Shown here in pieces: positions 1 to 5,799 of a stretch of 8,788 nucleotides of DNA. A model generated the notes under the pieces. That model made no database searches and was not told where the DNA came from. It saw nothing but the letters and a program-made list of their open reading frames with translations. The translations under genes were made by a program, and so were the position numbers. How positions within the stretch are numbered: the first letter of the stretch is position 1; each line of letters begins with the position of its first letter. Location of the stretch: positions 1 to 8,788 of the forward strand of contig JAGKXC010000081.1 in the NCBI GenBank assembly GCA_021151535.1, in the 5' to 3' direction. Origin of the DNA: Sphingobacteriia bacterium (lineage in GTDB: Bacteria > Bacteroidota > Bacteroidia > NS11-12g > UBA955).

Positions 1-604
1 CTTTTAATTCGTTGAATAGTGAAAGGTGGTTGTAAAATTTATCAATATAGATTTTGTAAGTATTGAAAAGTTCTTCTTGATATTCTTTAGGTATTTGTCG
101 AACTTCTCTCCATTCTCTCATATATTCTCTCAAAATATTTAAACTTTGATCTGTTTCTTCAGATTCTACTAATGCTTTAATTTTTTGAAGAATAGCTTGC
201 TTCCTTTTTAGATTTTCTAATCTCTCTTCTTCTGCTCTTTTTCTCTCATCTTCACGCTTCTTTTTAAAATCAGCGATAACTTGAAGTAAATCCTGTCTTA
301 ATGGATCTATTGGGGCTACAAAATCGCGAGGGTCGTTTCCTTCTGCAACCCAATTCCTTATTAATCCAGGTCTTTCTTGGTCAAGTAAATCATCAAATGC
401 ATCCTTCAATTCTTGAAGGCGTTTGCTAATTTTCTTAACATCGGTTAATCCTAAGGAAGATTGTGCCTCATGTAAGATTTCTTCTTTACTTAAGTGTGAA
501 AAATTCGAAATTTCTTGAACTTCCTCTTGTAGACTGATTAATTTGTCGGCTTCTGAAAGGCCAATTGAATAATTTTCACCGTGATTTTCCATCTCCATTC
601 CCAT
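1..604 (-). CDS. DUF349 domain protein, C-terminal part cut by the left edge
   Basis: An open reading frame of 201 codons runs off the window with no stop. The N-terminal 25 residues are acidic and variable. Residues about 30-75 are helical (LSKEEILHEAQ, KKISKRLQELKDAFDDLLDQ). A strongly charged, coiled-coil-like segment follows at about 120-150 (KKKREDERKRAEEERLENLK). It ends in a recognisable DUF349 unit near 170-200: REYMREWREVRQIPKEYQEELF, then a Y..Y.DKFYNHL stretch, matching the family pattern of W..v..vP....~lw..F....d.Fy. Proteins of this kind in Bacteroidota carry several such repeats, so much of it lies outside. The biochemical role is unknown; it is probably cytoplasmic, as no signal peptide is seen. 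An in-frame TAG at 623-625 limits the start. ATG codons at 604, 598 and 592 are all possible, and I chose the longest. It begins 14 nt after the ribH stop, so it is probably the last visible gene of the pdhA-TPR-ribH transcript. Confidence 0.75.
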   Translation of the reverse strand, partial: MGMEMENHGENYSIGLSEADKLISLQEEVQEISNFSHLSKEEILHEAQSSLGLTDVKKISKRLQELKDAFDDLLDQERPGLIRNWVAEGNDPRDFVAPIDPLRQDLLQVIADFKKKREDERKRAEEERLENLKRKQAILQKIKALVESEETDQSLNILREYMREWREVRQIPKEYQEELFNTYKIYIDKFYNHLSLFNELK

Positions 605-618
605 TCCGAATAAAGTAT

Positions 619-1116
619 TTAACTATGTTTAATTTTGAATTTTGTTTCTAACATCCAAAGCGCAGCTTCTGCAGCTTCAGAACCTTTGTTGCCGAGTTTA
701 CCTCCGGCTCTTTCCCAAGCTTGTTCCACTGTATTAACTGTTAAAACACCAAAAATACAGGGTTTAGAAAATTTTAATGCTAATTCTGCAACACCATTAG
801 TAACTGCATTTGAAACATATTCAAAGTGCGGTGTATCGCCCTTGATGATGCAACCTATACATATTACAGCATGATAATTATGTTCAAACAACCATTGAGC
901 AGCAGATGGGATTTCAAATGCGCCCGGCACTTGAATAACATCATAGGCGATTTTGTGTTGATGTGATAGTTGAACTTCTTCAATTTTCTGTACCGCGCCA
1001 TTACACAAAGTTTCTGTAATTTCAGCATTCCATGTGGCAACGACAATACCAATACGAACCTCACCAAAACTCAATGATCCAGTAAGTTCGGGCGCTGAGA
1101 AAAGGGAAGTAGCCAC
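619..1116 (-). CDS. ribH: 6,7-dimethyl-8-ribityllumazine synthase
   Basis: This enzyme condenses 5-amino-6-ribitylaminouracil with 3,4-dihydroxy-2-butanone 4-phosphate, the penultimate step of riboflavin synthesis, in the cytoplasm and usually as a 60-mer or pentamer. At 165 residues it has normal length. Visible family motifs are the substrate-binding ATWN at 27-30, PGAFEIP at 64-70, GDTPHFEYV at 93-101 with the proposed proton-transfer His97, FGVLTVNT at 122-129, and ERAGGK with Arg136 followed by GNKGSEAA at 142-149. Nothing essential is missing. The start is GTG (1114-1116), not ATG: an in-frame TAA lies 12 nt upstream and there is no internal Met before residue 155, so GTG is the only reasonable initiator. 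It sits 7 nt after the TPR gene stop, which suggests coupled translation. No other rib gene is in the window. Confidence 0.97.
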   Translation of the reverse strand: MATSLFSAPELTGSLSFGEVRIGIVVATWNAEITETLCNGAVQKIEEVQLSHQHKIAYDVIQVPGAFEIPSAAQWLFEHNYHAVICIGCIIKGDTPHFEYVSNAVTNGVAELALKFSKPCIFGVLTVNTVEQAWERAGGKLGNKGSEAAEAALWMLETKFKIKHS

Positions 1117-1123
1117 TATAGAT

Positions 1124-1807
1124 TTAGTTTAAATCACCCATCAAGCCTTTTAGGCGATAGATGTTAAGCTCGGCATTTTGCAAGTATTTGCCGTCTTCAG
1201 CAGTGCTGTATTTTTTTAATACAACTTGGTAACATTCCAAGGCAGAACTCAAGTCTTCTGCTTTTTCATAGTGTTGGGCTGCACGCACATAAAAGTTAGC
1301 AGAAGCTTCGCTGTTGGCTTCTTTAGCAGCTTTTTCATAAAGACCTGCGGCTTTTTTATAATCGCCTTGGTCTGAATAACAAGTAGCTTTTGCCGCAATC
1401 ACACTTGGGTAAAGGTAACTGTCGTCAGCTTCAAACTTATTTAAATATTCTAATGCTTTCTCTGTTTGGCCTTTGTTCAAATAAGCCAAACCTGCCATCA
1501 AAGCAGCTTCTTTTCCTTTTTTAGTGAAACTGTAATCATCAGCAATTTCAACTGCAGAGGTGATTTTTCTTTTTTTATCGCCCTTCAATACGATGTCCAT
1601 TGAATCTGTAGCAAAAAAATGCGAAATTTTTGCAAATTTCTCACTCGCTGCCTCTTCTTGTTGGGGGATGTAATAAAAATTCCAAGCAATAAAACCAGCT
1701 GCAATGGCCAAAATACCACCGCCAACATATAATACGCGATTCTTATTTTCTTGGTAGAATGAACTTACACTTTGAAGTAAACCTGTTGCCTTTTCTTTGA
1801 ATTCCAT
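1124..1807 (-). CDS. Membrane-anchored tetratricopeptide repeat protein (YfgM-like layout)
   Basis: The 227-residue protein has a short charged cytoplasmic head, one transmembrane segment at about 25-44 (YVGGGILAIAAGFIAWNFYY region) and a soluble helical-repeat part. TPR-like units are visible at about 98-127 (KEAALMAGLAYLNKGQTEKA), 133-163 (AAKATCYSDQGDYKKAAGLY) and 170-201 (FYVRAAQHYEKAEDLSSALE), with the usual small/aromatic spacing. The layout resembles YfgM-type anchored TPR proteins, which in other bacteria assist the secretion machinery. Here function is only inferred: a scaffold or envelope chaperone. A TPR protein directly before ribH is, from memory, a recurring arrangement in Bacteroidota. 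It starts 34 nt after pdhA stops and ends 7 nt before ribH. No Shine-Dalgarno sequence precedes the ATG. Confidence 0.8.
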   Translation of the reverse strand: MEFKEKATGLLQSVSSFYQENKNRVLYVGGGILAIAAGFIAWNFYYIPQQEEAASEKFAKISHFFATDSMDIVLKGDKKRKITSAVEIADDYSFTKKGKEAALMAGLAYLNKGQTEKALEYLNKFEADDSYLYPSVIAAKATCYSDQGDYKKAAGLYEKAAKEANSEASANFYVRAAQHYEKAEDLSSALECYQVVLKKYSTAEDGKYLQNAELNIYRLKGLMGDLN

Positions 1808-1841
1808 GATTTTCAGGGGCGAATATAAATATAATTAGTGA

Positions 1842-2828
1842 TTAATCTGCGATAAATGGATAGCCGTCTTCAACGTAGTTGTGTTTGTAAATTAAATCTG
1901 CATCAGGGTATGGTGAACTTTCAGCAAATTCTACACTTTTATTTACAAGTGTTAAAATTTCTTCTTCCATTTCATCTAACTCCTTTTCAGATGCATATTT
2001 TTTTGATAAAATAGTAGCTTTTGTTGTTTCAATTGGGTCTTTGGATTTGTAATCAGCAACCTCTTCCTTTGAACGATAACTTGCTGGATCACTCATACTA
2101 TGACCTCTGTATCTGTATGTTTTAATTTCTAGGAAAGTTGGACCGTCTCCTCTGCGAGCTCTTTCACAGGCTTCATATACGGCTTCATGAACTGTTTCAC
2201 ATTTCATTCCATCAACTTGAAAACTAGGCATGTCATATGCACTACCAATTTTATAGATATCTAATAAATTGGTAGTTCTTGCTACACTAGTTCCCATAGC
2301 GTACTCATTATTTTCACAAATAAATACCGCAGGTAATTTCCACAACATAGCCATATTGAATGCTTCGTGCAAAGCGCCTTGTCTAACTGCACCATCTCCA
2401 AAGAATGTAATGCTTACATTTTTTGTTCCATTGTATTGTTCTGCAAATGCCAAACCAGCACCCAATGGAATTTGAGCACCTACGATTCCATGACCTCCTA
2501 CAAAATTGTGTTCTTTAGAGAACATGTGCATACTGCCACCTTTTCCTCCAGAACAACCTGTTGCTTTTCCGTACAATTCAGCCATTACAGCATCTGCGCT
2601 AACACCCAAAGCTAGCGCATGCCCGTGATCACGATATGCAGTAATAACTTTATCATCTTTATGCATCGCTGTTACCATGCCGGCAACAATTGCTTCCTGA
2701 CCAATATATAAGTGACAGAAACCTTTTATTTTCTGCTGACCATAAAGCTGAGCTGCTTTTTCTTCGAAACGACGGATTAACATCATTTCTCTGTACCAAC
2801 GTAGGTATTCGTTTTTACCAAATTTCAT
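1842..2828 (-). CDS. pdhA: Pyruvate dehydrogenase E1 component, alpha subunit
   Basis: E1 alpha pairs with E1 beta to decarboxylate pyruvate using thiamine diphosphate (TPP) and pass the acetyl group to lipoyl-E2. At 328 residues it is full length. Key motifs are YRDHGHALALG at 65-75, GGKGGSMHMF at 94-103, the TPP/Mg motif GDGAVRQGALHEAFN from 144 ending with ENN at 172-174, and the loop YRYRGHSMSDPASYR at 238-252. That loop equals the region of mitochondrial E1 alpha bearing regulatory serines; Ser244 is kept, but kinase control is not implied here. Similarity to branched-chain E1 alpha exists, but HSMSDP with the GGKGGSMHMF segment favours pyruvate. No E1 beta, E2 or E3 gene is adjacent: downstream comes a TPR gene. 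The regulator gene ends 78 nt upstream in the same direction, so regulation could be shared. Confidence 0.93.
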   Translation of the reverse strand: MKFGKNEYLRWYREMMLIRRFEEKAAQLYGQQKIKGFCHLYIGQEAIVAGMVTAMHKDDKVITAYRDHGHALALGVSADAVMAELYGKATGCSGGKGGSMHMFSKEHNFVGGHGIVGAQIPLGAGLAFAEQYNGTKNVSITFFGDGAVRQGALHEAFNMAMLWKLPAVFICENNEYAMGTSVARTTNLLDIYKIGSAYDMPSFQVDGMKCETVHEAVYEACERARRGDGPTFLEIKTYRYRGHSMSDPASYRSKEEVADYKSKDPIETTKATILSKKYASEKELDEMEEEILTLVNKSVEFAESSPYPDADLIYKHNYVEDGYPFIAD

Positions 2829-2906
2829 CTTTTTAGGAAATTATGCTGCGAAAATAATCAACTGTAGTGAAAGAAAATAGCAACCATTTGCCAAATTTTT
2901 GTGATA
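2829..2906 (-). promoter_or_regulatory. Leader region of pdhA with an 11-bp dyad and a weak promoter candidate
   Basis: This 78-nt stretch between the regulator stop and the pdhA ATG carries ATTTG-C-CAAAT at 2886-2896. It also carries minus-strand TATTTTCG at 2849-2856, which fits TAnnTTTG with one mismatch. The nearest TTG (2881-2883) is 24 nt upstream, longer than the usual -33/-7 spacing. No strong terminator for the regulator gene is seen, so readthrough into pdhA is possible. Confidence 0.25.
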
Positions 2907-3728
2907 TCAATGAATTCTGTCCTCAATATTCCGCACTTTGTCTTTTATCAAGCCAATTTCTCTTTGGATAATTCTCAATGTAGGTCCTAATTCATCTGTT
3001 TCAGTGGCCTTGGGTTCTTCAAATTTGGGATTGATATAATTTACGAATTTCCAAATTTCTAAAATACTTTCTGCTTTAACAGAATAGGGTTCGTACATCG
3101 GATTTGTACTACATAACAAAAAACTTCCGTCTTCTTCAATTCTATTGTAGAGCACTTTAAATACAATTCCATCATCTTGAGTAATAACAATGTAAGGATT
3201 TCCATTTTTTACATGGTTCCAATCCACCAAATATTCGCCAGTAACAAATGCACCATCTAATACCGGTGGCATACTATCGCCTGAAATTGGGAACGTTCTG
3301 TATTTCTTGTGCTTGGATAAAAATGGTAAATTAAATGCAGGTAAAGTTCTGATAAAATCTGGATCAGCATATCCTGTGGTATAACCAGCTTTTGCCTTTA
3401 TTGGAACCAATTCTATGTTCTCCTCGTTATCCGTATTTACACTTGTAGTTAATACGCGAAGCCTTGTGCCACTTAAATCTAAGTCGAATCCTTTTTCTAA
3501 TTGTGATAATTGAATTTCCGAAATATGACTTAAATCTACTTTGAGTAATTTGTCGATGTTCACTTGGTAATAATCAGAAATTCTTATCAGAATTTGAATA
3601 CTCGGTTCAGCAACCCCATTTTCATAACTATTGTATGCAGAACGCGTAATGCTTAAGCTTTTAGAAACTTCTTCTTGGCTGCGTTTTCTACGTTTACGCA
3701 ATAACTTTAAATTCTCTTTTAAGTACAT
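2907..3728 (-). CDS. XRE-family regulator with LexA/S24 peptidase-like domain
   Basis: This two-domain repressor has 273 residues from the chosen ATG. The N-terminal XRE helix-turn-helix spans about 5-60, with the core SQEEVSKSLSITRSAYNSYE at 17-36. The C-terminal S24 fold spans about 105-232. It keeps an Ala114-Gly115 pair in a LexA-like cleavage position (KAKAGYTTGYAD), Ser152 in ISGDSMPP and Lys191 in GIVFKVLY. Spacings (38 and 39 residues) resemble LexA Ala-Gly/Ser119/Lys156, so RecA-stimulated or spontaneous self-cleavage is possible. A short coiled coil ends the protein (about 250-273). The frame could start 50 codons earlier at 3878, but that extension is hydrophobic, not family-like, and lies upstream of a promoter candidate at 3758-3789. 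The target genes are not known. Candidates are itself, the divergent EVE-pyr operon and pdhA just downstream. Confidence 0.87.
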   Translation of the reverse strand: MYLKENLKLLRKRRKRSQEEVSKSLSITRSAYNSYENGVAEPSIQILIRISDYYQVNIDKLLKVDLSHISEIQLSQLEKGFDLDLSGTRLRVLTTSVNTDNEENIELVPIKAKAGYTTGYADPDFIRTLPAFNLPFLSKHKKYRTFPISGDSMPPVLDGAFVTGEYLVDWNHVKNGNPYIVITQDDGIVFKVLYNRIEEDGSFLLCSTNPMYEPYSVKAESILEIWKFVNYINPKFEEPKATETDELGPTLRIIQREIGLIKDKVRNIEDRIH

Positions 3729-3738
3729 TGTTAAATAA

Positions 3739-3789
3739 TTTGACAGGATTTTGTTGGGTAAATTAACACAAAAAATCGCATATGTCAAA
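3739..3789. promoter_or_regulatory. Candidate operator: nested inverted repeats between the divergent operons
   Basis: An imperfect dyad at 3750-3775 is centred on AATT (3761-3764), with 10 of 13 base pairs matching. It overlaps the proposed -7 box of the regulator promoter. Outside it, TTTGACA at 3739-3745 and TGTCAAA at 3783-3789 form a perfect 7-bp inverted pair whose centre is offset by 1.5 nt. Such sites suit a dimeric XRE regulator repressing its own gene. Binding is inferred, and the AT-rich composition makes chance symmetry possible. Confidence 0.35.
3758..3789 (-). promoter_or_regulatory. Candidate promoter of the XRE-S24 regulator
   Basis: On the minus strand TTTG (3786-3789, within TTTGACA) is followed after 20 nt by TAATTTAC (3758-3765). 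This resembles the Bacteroidota -33 TTTG and -7 TAnnTTTG pair, with the last two -7 bases not matching. Transcription would begin near 3750, about 20-25 nt ahead of the ATG at 3728. This supports 3728 as the start rather than 3878. Confidence 0.45.
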
Positions 3790-3891
3790 AAAATCGGTAG
3801 AAATTTGTTAAAAATGTAAGCAATTGGGTCATTTCTTTTCCGTTGAAATGGAAAGTGTGAATTATGTATTAACAACATCCTACTAAATCAT

Positions 3892-3922
3892 TTTGAGAAT
3901 TGCAGGGATTATTTTTTCTTTG
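3892..3922 (+). promoter_or_regulatory. Weak candidate promoter of the EVE-pyr operon
   Basis: TTTG at 3892-3895 is followed after 19 nt by TTTCTTTG (3915-3922), which matches TAnnTTTG except that the A is T. Transcription would start almost at the ATG at 3928, giving a leaderless or nearly leaderless message. The missing A in the -7 box is a serious weakness. Confidence 0.25.
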
Positions 3923-3927
3923 CTCTT

Positions 3928-4341
3928 ATGAATTACTGGTTAATCAAATCCGAACCGTTTAAATATAGTTGGAGCCAGTTTTTAAAAGACGAAGTTACTT
4001 TTTGGGATGGAGTTAGAAATTATCAAGCCCGAAATAACTTGAAAAACATGCAGTTAGGTGATCAATGTCTATTTTACCATTCTAATGAAGGTAAAGAAGT
4101 TGTTGGAGTAGCCGAAGTTATCAAAGAATTTTATCAAGATCCAACAACTTCAGAAGACGCTTGGGTTGTAGTAGATATTAAGCCGTTATTTGCAGTAAAA
4201 TATCCGGTTTCTTTATCTACCATGAAAAATCATCCGGAACTTCAGTCCATCGGGTTAATCAAACAACCTAGGTTGTCTGTAATCGCCATAACAGAATCAG
4301 AATTTCGAACCATCATTAATTTATCGAATGAGCCAGCCTAA
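3928..4341 (+). CDS. EVE-domain protein (Thy28/PUA-like modified-nucleobase reader)
   Basis: The 137-residue protein is a stand-alone EVE domain. It begins with the hallmark MNYWLIKSEP at 1-10, continues with W15 (YSWSQFLKDE), VTFWDGVRNYQARNNLKNM at 23-41, GDQCLFYHSNEGKEVVGVAEV at 44-64, WVVVDIKPL at 79-87, and a C-terminal LIKQPRLSVIAITESEF stretch at 110-126. EVE folds belong to the PUA superfamily and use an aromatic pocket that, in studied members, accommodates modified bases such as methyl- or hydroxymethylcytosine. Stand-alone bacterial copies are common and mostly uncharacterised. It leads the rightward operon, and its last 14 nt overlap the pyrR start. No SD sequence precedes the ATG. 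Whether it reads DNA, RNA or a free modified base is unknown. Confidence 0.92.
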   Translation: MNYWLIKSEPFKYSWSQFLKDEVTFWDGVRNYQARNNLKNMQLGDQCLFYHSNEGKEVVGVAEVIKEFYQDPTTSEDAWVVVDIKPLFAVKYPVSLSTMKNHPELQSIGLIKQPRLSVIAITESEFRTIINLSNEPA

Positions 4342-4867
4342 ATTATTGCTAAACTCCAAGCAAATCAATCTTATTATTAATAGGTTAGCTTTGCAATTGG
4401 TTGAAAATCATGGAGATTTTAGCCAAACGGCAATTGTAGGATTGCAACCCAGAGGTGTGCATTTTGCAAAGAAAATTGTAGATAGAATCGCCCAAATATC
4501 ACCAAGCGCTACAGTTAGATACGGAGAATTAGATCATACTTTTTTTAGAGACGATATAGGAAGAGGTGAAATCCATATTCCAAAACCAAGTAATATGCCT
4601 TTTTCTACTGAGAAATTAAGAATTGTACTCATCGATGATGTGCTATATACCGGTAGAAGTGTGCGGGCATCTATCGATGCATTAATGTCGTTTGGTAGAC
4701 CTGCACAAATTGAATTACTGGTTTTAATTAATCGCAGATATCAACGTGAATTGCCGATAGAGCCAACATATATAGGCACTAGCATTGATTCAAGAAATAC
4801 AGAAGAATATGTAAAGGTTGATTGGACAAATCAACAAGAACATGTGTTATTGTTAAGCAATAAGTAA
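4328..4867 (+). CDS. pyrR: PyrR-type phosphoribosyltransferase (uracil PRTase / pyr regulator)
   Basis: PyrR converts uracil plus PRPP to UMP and in Firmicutes binds pyr mRNA for attenuation. The 179-residue length is typical. Visible elements are the GLQPRGV loop at 38-44, LDHTFFRDD at 68-76 (family hallmark LDxxxYRDD), and the PRPP-binding IVLIDDVLYTGRSVRASIDAL starting at 99, with the DD pair at 103-104 and TGR at 108-110. A conserved LVLINRRYQRELPIEPTYIG stretch begins at 131. The start overlaps the EVE gene by 14 nt and the stop shares one base with the pyrB ATG. I see no PyrR-binding anti-antiterminator stem-loop or attenuator ahead of the operon, so the salvage enzyme role is better supported here than RNA control. 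Confidence 0.93.
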   Translation: MSQPKLLLNSKQINLIINRLALQLVENHGDFSQTAIVGLQPRGVHFAKKIVDRIAQISPSATVRYGELDHTFFRDDIGRGEIHIPKPSNMPFSTEKLRIVLIDDVLYTGRSVRASIDALMSFGRPAQIELLVLINRRYQRELPIEPTYIGTSIDSRNTEEYVKVDWTNQQEHVLLLSNK

Positions 4868-5799
4868 TGAGCAACGTTAAATTTAATCATCTATTGGGTA
4901 TAAAAGGATTATCAGAATCCCATATCCAAACCATTTTTGAAACTGCAGATACGTTTAAAGGATTGCTCAACAGTCCGGTTAAAAAAACACCCGCTTTAAG
5001 AGATATAACCATCGCTAATTTGTTTTTTGAAAATTCAACCCGTACAAGAGTATCATTTGAATTGGCTGAAAAAAGATTGGGTGCAGATATCGTAAACTTT
5101 TCATCTTCCTCTTCTTCCGTAAAAAAAGGAGAAACCTTAATTGATACTGTAAATAATATTTTGAGCATGAAGGTGGATATGATCGTGATGCGTCATCCTG
5201 CGCCAGGAGCTTGTAAATTTTTAGCTAAACATGTTGATGCTCAAATTGTTAATGCTGGAGATGGAACCCATGAACATCCAACGCAAGCTTTGTTAGACGC
5301 TTATTCGATTAGGGAGCGTATGGGCGATGTAGCAGGGAAAAAGGTGGTGATTGTTGGAGATATTTTACATTCTCGGGTAGCCTTGAGTAATATTTATGCT
5401 TTACAATTGTTGGGTGCTGAGGTAATGGTTTGTGGTCCTGTAACTTTAATTCCAAAAAATATTCAATCTTTGGGGGTTAAGGTTTCAAATAACCTTATGG
5501 AAGCACTAAATTGGTGTGATGTTGCAAATATGTTGCGCATTCAATTAGAACGACAAGATCAGCGATATTTTCCATCTCTAAAAGAATATTCCAATTTGTA
5601 TGGATTAACGATGGATAAATTAAATATGTTGAATAAGGAAATTTGTATCATGCACCCAGGTCCAATCAACCGTGGTGTAGAAATTTCATCAGATATTGCA
5701 GATTCTAGCCATTCCATTATCCTTCAACAAGTTGAAAATGGTGTGGCGGTTAGAATGGCAGTGTTATTTTTGTTAGCTCAAGGAAATAAAATAAATTAA
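4867..5799 (+). CDS. pyrB: Aspartate carbamoyltransferase catalytic subunit
   Basis: This enzyme joins carbamoyl phosphate and L-aspartate to give N-carbamoyl-aspartate, the committed step of de novo pyrimidine synthesis. It is full length at 310 residues. Carbamoyl-phosphate motif STRTR is at 57-61. The 80s loop is SSSSSSVKKGE at 79-89, with Ser83 and Lys87 equivalent to E. coli Ser80 and Lys84. MRHPAPG lies at 108-114, DGTHEHPTQALLD at 132-144, GDILHSRVA at 164-172 and HPGPINRGVEI at 263-273. The six-serine run is unremarkable in this loop. No pyrI regulatory subunit is adjacent, so the enzyme probably acts as a simple trimer. Junctions TAATG at both ends (4865-4869 and 5797-5801) suggest translational coupling with pyrR and the asparaginase. 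Confidence 0.97.
   Translation: MSNVKFNHLLGIKGLSESHIQTIFETADTFKGLLNSPVKKTPALRDITIANLFFENSTRTRVSFELAEKRLGADIVNFSSSSSSVKKGETLIDTVNNILSMKVDMIVMRHPAPGACKFLAKHVDAQIVNAGDGTHEHPTQALLDAYSIRERMGDVAGKKVVIVGDILHSRVALSNIYALQLLGAEVMVCGPVTLIPKNIQSLGVKVSNNLMEALNWCDVANMLRIQLERQDQRYFPSLKEYSNLYGLTMDKLNMLNKEICIMHPGPINRGVEISSDIADSSHSIILQQVENGVAVRMAVLFLLAQGNKIN

Noticed and set aside
635..874. Plus-strand open frame of 79 codons
   Set aside because: It lies antisense within ribH, whose motifs are unmistakable.
864..1067. Minus-strand open frame of 67 codons
   Set aside because: It is an alternative frame within ribH with no family signature.
2269..2615. Two overlapping plus-strand open frames
   Set aside because: Both are antisense to pdhA and show low-complexity, gene-unlike sequence.
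3729..3878. 50-codon N-terminal extension of the XRE-S24 regulator, starting at 3878
   Set aside because: The extension is not family-like, lies over the promoter candidate and dyad, and MYLKENLKLLRKRR at 3728 is a normal XRE N-terminus.
3729..3927. PyrR-binding RNA element or attenuator ahead of the operon
   Set aside because: No stem-loop with the expected purine-rich loop or terminator pair could be found by eye.
5101..5120. Repetitive tct/tcc run as a possible slippage or phase-variation tract
   Set aside because: It encodes the serine-rich 80s loop of PyrB, mixes serine codons, and the frame is intact.
4887..5168. Minus-strand open frame of 93 codons
   Set aside because: It is antisense to the conserved N-terminal part of pyrB.
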